The translations under genes and the position numbers were made by a program. A stretch of DNA of 64,000 nucleotides from Syngnathus acus (taxonomy: Eukaryota; Chordata; Actinopteri; Syngnathiformes; Syngnathidae): NCBI RefSeq assembly GCF_901709675.1, contig NC_051103.1, forward strand, positions 7,919,501 to 7,983,500. The letters are read 5' to 3'. Below are positions 63,771 to 64,000 of this stretch, one piece after another. The notes under the pieces are model-generated. The model did no database searches, was not told the origin of the DNA, and saw only the letters and a program-made list of their open reading frames with translations. Numbering within the stretch: the first letter of the stretch is position 1; every line of letters starts with the position of its first letter.

Positions 63771-63795
63771 CGGCCCGGCTCGGCCCGGCCCGGCC
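63771..63795. repeat. GC-rich CGGCC/CGGCT minisatellite-like tract
   Basis: Five imperfect CGGCCC/CGGCT units occur near the window end in otherwise AT-rich intergenic DNA. Confidence 0.7.
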
Positions 63796-64000
63796 TTCAA
63801 GCACACAACACTTGCTCAAAGCAGCTGAGGTAATGCTTGAAGCGCAGGCCAGAACTCCCTCCTCACAACAGGGATACAAGATCACATGCAAATTTAGAGC
63901 ATTATTAAGTGCACTCAGTAACAATTCCATCAATCAACTTGTCCGCTTTCTCCTTCTCAAGTTTTATAAATAAAGATTTTCTGTATTTTATTGCCATTTC

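Larger units (their letters stand above)
58601..64000. other. 5' flanking intergenic region
   Basis: Apart from the transposon relics at 59095-59940, the unassigned open stretch at 60836-61050, a poly-T tract near 62093-62112 and the GC-rich tract at 63771-63795, I see no gene. Sequence is AT-rich with frequent stops in all frames. Part of it may belong to a neighbouring gene whose exons lie beyond 64000. Confidence 0.6.

Noticed and set aside
58393-64000. SHISA6 last exon, expected upstream of DNAH9 by human synteny
   Set aside because: The conserved C-terminal ending I recall was not found on the minus strand in this interval.

Overview
The window is vertebrate nuclear DNA, most likely from a ray-finned (teleost) fish. 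One large gene fills about nine tenths of it: an axonemal dynein heavy chain on the minus strand. Protein-level comparison from memory matches DNAH9 (outer-arm heavy chain) better than DNAH11 or DNAH17. A fish source is suggested by compact introns, many of 55-130 bp, and by remnants of fish-type DNA transposons: Tc1-like relics, hAT-like short elements and a foldback MITE.

I traced 71 coding exons from the start codon at 58392 to the exon at 1520-1747. They join in frame into 4031 codons with no stop or frameshift. All junctions are GT-AG except one GC-AG intron. The protein order is tail (exons 1-13), tail/linker (14-32), AAA1 (33-37), AAA2 (38-43), AAA3 (44-49), AAA4 (50-53), stalk with microtubule-binding domain (54-59), AAA5 (60-64) and AAA6 with the start of the C-terminal region (65-71). 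The P-loops of AAA1 to AAA4 are intact. The last roughly 440 residues lie beyond base 1, so the gene is cut by the window edge.

From 58393 to 64000 is the 5' flank: two X-box-like motifs next to the start codon, then intergenic DNA with transposon relics and one unassigned GC-rich open stretch near 60840-61050. No second gene could be established. Several long introns hold AT-rich blocks with homeodomain- or POU-type motifs that could be regulatory; this is a hypothesis only.

I found no clearly new biological system. The observations most worth checking are a possible 14-codon in-frame cassette exon, a splice acceptor whose pyrimidine tract is a GAAA/TTTC microsatellite, a 72-bp GC-AG intron, and the X-box-like promoter motifs.
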